Below the pieces are notes generated by a model. It made no database searches and had not been told where the DNA came from. It saw nothing but the letters and a program-made list of their open reading frames with translations. This document shows, piece by piece, positions 60,601 to 64,000 of a stretch of 64,000 nt of DNA (the first letter of the stretch is position 1; each line of letters begins with the position of its first letter). Source of the stretch: Gymnothorax reevesii (Eukaryota > Chordata > Actinopteri > Anguilliformes > Muraenidae); the NCBI GenBank assembly GCA_029721435.1, contig CM056580.1, positions 74,797,367 through 74,861,366 on the forward strand, given 5' to 3'. The translations under genes were made by a program, and so were the position numbers.

Positions 60601-60960
60601 GAATGGATCGCCGATTTAAAGTGAAACTGTTAAAGACGCCATGCAGACAATTTCATTTTAATCACAGTTGCATGCTCTTGGTAAGATGCGTGCAGTTAAA
60701 ACAACGTCCCATTCCTCTCGCCAAGCGCCCTGGGTTCGAGAACTTCGCGGATGAACACCTTACCACGCGGAGATAAATTACTTGCTAGAACCCCAGGAAT
60801 TTGTCACAGACGGCAAGGTGAGATAGGAGGAATTGTTGGTGCCGGTTAGTGCGTACGGAAAACAATAAATCTGTACTACTATAAACGCAGTCAGCCGGTC
60901 CGTTCCTTAGAATTGCTCGACTGTTTCAGACTGTCTTCCTGCGACCGACTCTAATGTTCC
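57697..60960 (+). other. EGR3 upstream region, repeat-poor
   Basis: I recognise no transposon end, transposase remnant or tandem array here, in contrast with the 57 kb before it. It contains the ETS/CArG pair at 58815-58876 and a CRE-like TGACGTCG at 59187-59194. No exon is claimed. Confidence 0.5.
58815..58876 (+). promoter_or_regulatory. Distal serum-response-like module (two ETS motifs plus CArG box)
   Basis: ETS-type CCGGAA lies at 58815-58820 and CCGGAT at 58856-58861. Five bases after the second is a perfect CArG box, CCATATTTGG (58867-58876), of the CC(A/T)6GG form bound by SRF. A GGGCGG box lies between them. ETS sites beside a CArG box are the ternary-complex arrangement known from FOS and EGR1, where SRF and an Elk-type factor respond to MAPK signalling. 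It sits about 2.2 kb upstream of the inferred EGR3 start site. Function is inferred from sequence only. Confidence 0.6.
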
Positions 60961-60976
60961 ACTATGAGGTGGTTCC

Positions 60977-60989
60977 ATTGGTGACGTGT
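60977..60989 (+). promoter_or_regulatory. Inverted CCAAT box abutting a CRE-like site
   Basis: ATTGG (reverse CCAAT, 60977-60981) is followed immediately by TGACGTGT (60982-60989), seven of eight bases of the CRE palindrome TGACGTCA/TGACGTGT class. NF-Y and CREB family factors are the likely readers. It lies about 65 bp upstream of the TATA-like box. Confidence 0.65.
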
Positions 60990-61013
60990 ACAGTGCAATC
61001 TAGCTTTGTGTAT

Positions 61014-61023
61014 CCATAAATGG
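61014..61023 (+). promoter_or_regulatory. Proximal CArG box (serum response element)
   Basis: CCATAAATGG is a perfect CC(A/T)6GG match, located 31 bp before the TATA-like box. SRF binding at proximal CArG boxes is the standard input to EGR-family immediate-early promoters. Confidence 0.75.
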
Positions 61024-61028
61024 TCATC

Positions 61029-61036
61029 TACGTCAC
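61029..61036 (-). promoter_or_regulatory. Proximal CRE-like site
   Basis: TACGTCAC on the + strand reads GTGACGTA on the minus strand, a strong CREB/ATF half-palindrome match. It sits 5 bp after the CArG box, so the two inputs are tightly packed. Confidence 0.7.
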
Positions 61037-61054
61037 ATCGTTGTTCCGTCCCCC

Positions 61055-61063
61055 TATTTAATA
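61055..61063 (+). promoter_or_regulatory. TATA-like box of EGR3
   Basis: TATTTAATA follows a CCCC run. Its position predicts a transcription start near 61085, giving a 5' untranslated region of about 350 nt before the ATG at 61434. Confidence 0.6.
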
Positions 61064-61084
61064 CCAGTAAGCGTTGGAGTTCCC

Positions 61085-61433
61085 TGTCTGAGCAATACTG
61101 AGCTGCGCTACACTTGCGCAGCCAACGCCACTGTTTCATTTATTCTGCCGAGCAGCTAATTCCAACACGCAATCGAATATTATTTTCGCATTACATAGAC
61201 TTTTATATAATTTCTTGTTAACATACAATTCTCGAACAAAAAGATAAGTCAGCGTTGCATTTGCCGGGAACTTCACTTGGATACAACACAGCACCTGGGA
61301 TTTTCTTTTTATCTCTGTCCTCTCCAAGTCCTCTTATTGTCTGCCGTCGATCGTGTTGTCATTTTTAAAAGTCATTTGGCGTATCGGTAAGGATACCAAT
61401 ACGTTGCCATTTATGACAGACTGAATAACTGCT
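61085..61433 (+). other. egr3: Predicted EGR3 5' untranslated region
   Basis: It runs from the inferred start site, about 25-30 bp after the TATA-like box, to the initiator ATG. It contains one short upstream reading frame, ATG-ACA-GAC-TGA at 61413-61424, which ends 9 nt before the main start. A donor-like GGTAAGG lies at 61386. The exact start site is not known. Confidence 0.5.
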
Positions 61434-61584
61434 ATGACAGGGAAACTAGCGGAGAAGCTCCCTCTTACCATGAGCAGTTTAATAAACATTCCTGAAAGCC
61501 TTTACCCAGAAGAGGACATTCCGACGTCTATGAACATTTTCACCAGCACGGATTCTATTTCTCACTACTCTCAGATGAATTCAG
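61434..61584 (+). CDS. egr3: EGR3 first coding exon (N-terminus)
   Basis: The 151-nt exon encodes 50 residues, [20 protein letters not shown] then [20 protein letters not shown] and [10 protein letters not shown], plus one base. Human EGR3 starts [18 protein letters not shown] and shares LYPEE and HY-x-QM, so the match is specific to EGR3 rather than EGR1, EGR2 or EGR4. EGR3 is a nuclear C2H2 transcription factor that binds GCG(T/G)GGGCG and is induced as an immediate-early gene in neurons, muscle spindles and lymphocytes. The exon ends TTCAG before GTAAGG, at phase 1, as expected before a following Glu codon. The start has G at -3. The activation region and three zinc fingers lie in exon 2, which is not in this window. 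It lies downstream of PEBP4 on the same strand, as in human. Confidence 0.95.
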
Positions 61585-64000
61585 GTAAGGGAAAAATGTT
61601 TTTGAAAATGAGAAATAAATTGCTCCTTTCGCACGCTGTGTCGCTTTACTGTAACTGTACGGTGCATCTCAGCTGCGAGCGGAGGCAACAGTTGTTTCGA
61701 GAGAGTGCGTCGCTGAATCAGGCACCTGTTAGCGCTTCAGCGTATACTGCGCACCCATTAACGTGCGGCATTGCATGCTGAAACGCATTAAGCATGATTT
61801 TATTTAGTCACCAGATTGCAATGACAATTAAGCCATTAAATCAGAATTCATTCATTTTAACTGAATTTTTCCTCCGCTCCGGCATGGGTAATCCACTGAT
61901 GAATTGCTCTTCAAATTCTGAATCAAAACATTGTCGCTGTCCCTCGCATATTTTAATAGGCCTATTGACAGATATTTTTTCTTCCTCCAATGGGCATTAA
62001 TTCTCATTGGAATTTCTTTTTGGTTGCTCATCGCATTCATTCTTTGTGCTTTAGATCCTGGCAAAATATATGGAACTATAGACGCGTTGTTTTAACAATG
62101 TATTGTGAATAAGCCATGTGTGCAACTCCATCTACAGACAACACGTGATTACGGCGAGAATATCACCTTTTCTGTCACATTACCTCTGATGTAATGTGTG
62201 ATAGTGAGATGTATTTTTGCGCATATGTGATTTCAATATCAATAGAAAAACCTACATGTAACTTATTCATACAAAGCACATGTTTTTTTTGTTAGCCTTG
62301 GAGCATGAACAGACATTTTCTCCACGACGTATGCGCAAATGATCTGCCTGTTCCCAAATATTAATTCCACTTTGTATTACGCGCGAAACTATAGCTGTGC
62401 TCACTTTTGATATTTTTTCCTCTGATACCCGTCCCTCCTTCCTGTGCAGTTTAGTGGGCGTACTGTCGGCGCGGGCGGTAAGTCCAATTCAAACTTAAGC
62501 GCCGCAATTGAGACACATGCAGTTTAGATTATGGGCCTACTGTGTTAGCGTGCAATGTATGATAACTTTTTCGTAGTCTTTGATTGCCGCAAAAGCAGCA
62601 TAATGGACTTTTTGTTTAACCTTACCTGGGAATGGATGATTGTTCAGGTATGTTCCATTTTTGCTTTACTCTGAATGTTACAATAAGCAAATAAAAACCT
62701 TGCCCTAGTTCGGTTCGTTATCCGGGCAGCGTCCTTTGATTCGTGCTGTTAAATTAACTACGACTGATATACTGGAATTTGTTTCTAGTACGTTATTACC
62801 TCATTCTTAAGTAAAAAAAAAAGTCGGAATATCAAGCTTCAGCCTTGCCAAATATATGACTGTTTAAAACGAATAAGACAATGTCTTAATCCAATCAAAT
62901 TTAATCAGACAAAGCTGCACAATGAACTACGAATGCATCGCACGTTAGGAAGTGGGAAGTGCTCCACTATTGTTTTTATGCGATTAAAATGCCATATTAG
63001 ATCAGCACATCGAAACAAAGAAGCAATATCCTTGCTCGCCAATGATACGGAATTTCAGGATAAATTCAGACAAATTTCAACCTGTTAATGAGTGCTTAAA
63101 TTTTGCCTTCTGCTCGTATCCCGCATCTTCATTGTCTCAAGCAATGGTTATAACTCCCATTGACATACATGTGCACTTGCACTTGTAATTTAACAAAAAA
63201 AAAAAGAAAAAAAAACAACAAAATTTGCTTAGATCAGATTCAACGAACTCAAATTCATTTTTTTTTCAGAGCGAAATAATACTAACTGCTCACATAATTT
63301 TCACGATTTGCACCGAAACGGTGCGATTTCTCTGTTGTAGATTATTATTATTTCTATTCTAAATAACTGAATAGCAAGAATGATATTACTACCTACATGA
63401 AAAGGATTTATATAATTATCTTCACTTGAAATGCTTGCAGTATTTAGAGAATATTTAAAATGCAGATGTTTGTATTTTTCCGGCTTAAATTCCTGGCTGC
63501 AAATGTTATTTTGTTTCCCTTTTCTGAATTTAAATTTAGACTGTATGATTTCAAAGAATGAACCATCAAAATACTTTAGTCTCTAGCCTAAAACTCTAAT
63601 CAGTGTATGTAATATTTTGGATTATTAACAAAAAATACAGGATTTTTTGTGCACCTTAATATTGGCTAGTATATATATATAGACTCACAGCATACAGTAA
63701 TTCTGCTTTGTGACAGGAGTTTTCATTTATTCTTCCCTGCTAAATAAGCTGTTGCTGTTAAGGTAACAGGGTTTTGACTTCTGCTGTGATTAATAGAATT
63801 TTCTGATTTAATACGTTGGCTTTCAGTTTTCAATCCAGTATGAGTCACTGCAAATGTTATGTTTATCATATAGACATACAGTATGTATCAGCTATATGTG
63901 CATGAGTGTCATGTGTAGCTGGCACATATGACACACATCCACGTGTCTTGTGGCTGTCCATCCATTTATAAGGACAGATTAAAAATAAGCATGTTCATAG
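61585..64000 (+). other. egr3: EGR3 intron 1 (partial), runs past the window end
   Basis: It begins with the consensus donor GTAAGG. No acceptor followed by EGR3 exon 2 coding sequence (ENVMDIG-like) was found before 64000, so the intron is at least 2.4 kb. It includes an A-rich tract at 63193-63218 and a candidate small exon or EGR site at 62450-62477. No transposon was recognised. Confidence 0.8.

Noticed and set aside
61585..64000. EGR3 exon 2 with zinc fingers
   Set aside because: No ENVMDIG-like start or C2H2 finger coding sequence was found in any frame before the window end.
1..64000. A previously undescribed biological system, such as a defence island, biosynthetic cluster or new selfish-element machinery
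   Set aside because: All coding evidence is explained by PEBP4, EGR3 and broken transposon genes. The remaining open frames are short and unsupported.

Overview
The window looks like teleost (ray-finned fish) nuclear DNA. It holds small exons separated by very long introns, CA/GT microsatellites, and many decayed Tc1-type (DD34E) transposase copies mixed with hAT, PIF/Harbinger, SINE and LINE debris, a mix typical of bony fish. I cannot name the species. Nothing suggests bacterial, plasmid or viral DNA.

Two protein-coding genes are supported, both on the + strand. (1) The 3' half of a PEBP4 orthologue (phosphatidylethanolamine-binding protein 4): three coding exons at 21254-21299, 22314-22430 and 42933-43018. 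They join in frame (phases 0>1, 1>1, 1>stop) and encode the C-terminal 83 residues of a PEBP fold. The first ~21 kb is read as the upstream intron; no earlier exon was recognised there. (2) The first coding exon of EGR3 (61434-61584), an immediate-early zinc-finger transcription factor. Its zinc-finger exon lies beyond base 64000. The order PEBP4 then EGR3 in the same direction matches human 8p21.

Layout: 1-21253, PEBP4 intron with a Tc1 remnant (5.2 kb), short duplications, a 549-bp PIF/Harbinger-like MITE (14.1 kb) and a Tc1 remnant (20.1 kb). 21254-43018, PEBP4 exons around a 20.5-kb intron holding a SINE, a GGGGTTCAAGCC-ended element, a ~142-bp tandem array rich in AGGTCA half-sites (28.4-30.1 kb), two Tc1 pseudogenes and a 307-bp hAT MITE. 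43019-~57700, intergenic, with an insertion nest (hAT MITE inside Tc1 inside a GGGGTTCAAG-ended element, 49.1-51.0 kb), a LINE 3' end and a ~135-bp tandem array. ~57700-64000, almost free of recognisable repeats: the EGR3 upstream region, promoter and first intron.

The strongest regulatory signals are upstream of EGR3: a proximal cluster (inverted CCAAT box abutting a CRE-like site, a perfect CArG box, a second CRE, a TATA-like box) at 60977-61063, and a distal ETS plus CArG pair at 58815-58876. Both fit MAPK/SRF- and CREB-driven immediate-early expression. I found no convincing novel biological system; the most interesting points are this regulatory layout, the nested insertions and the satellite-like arrays.
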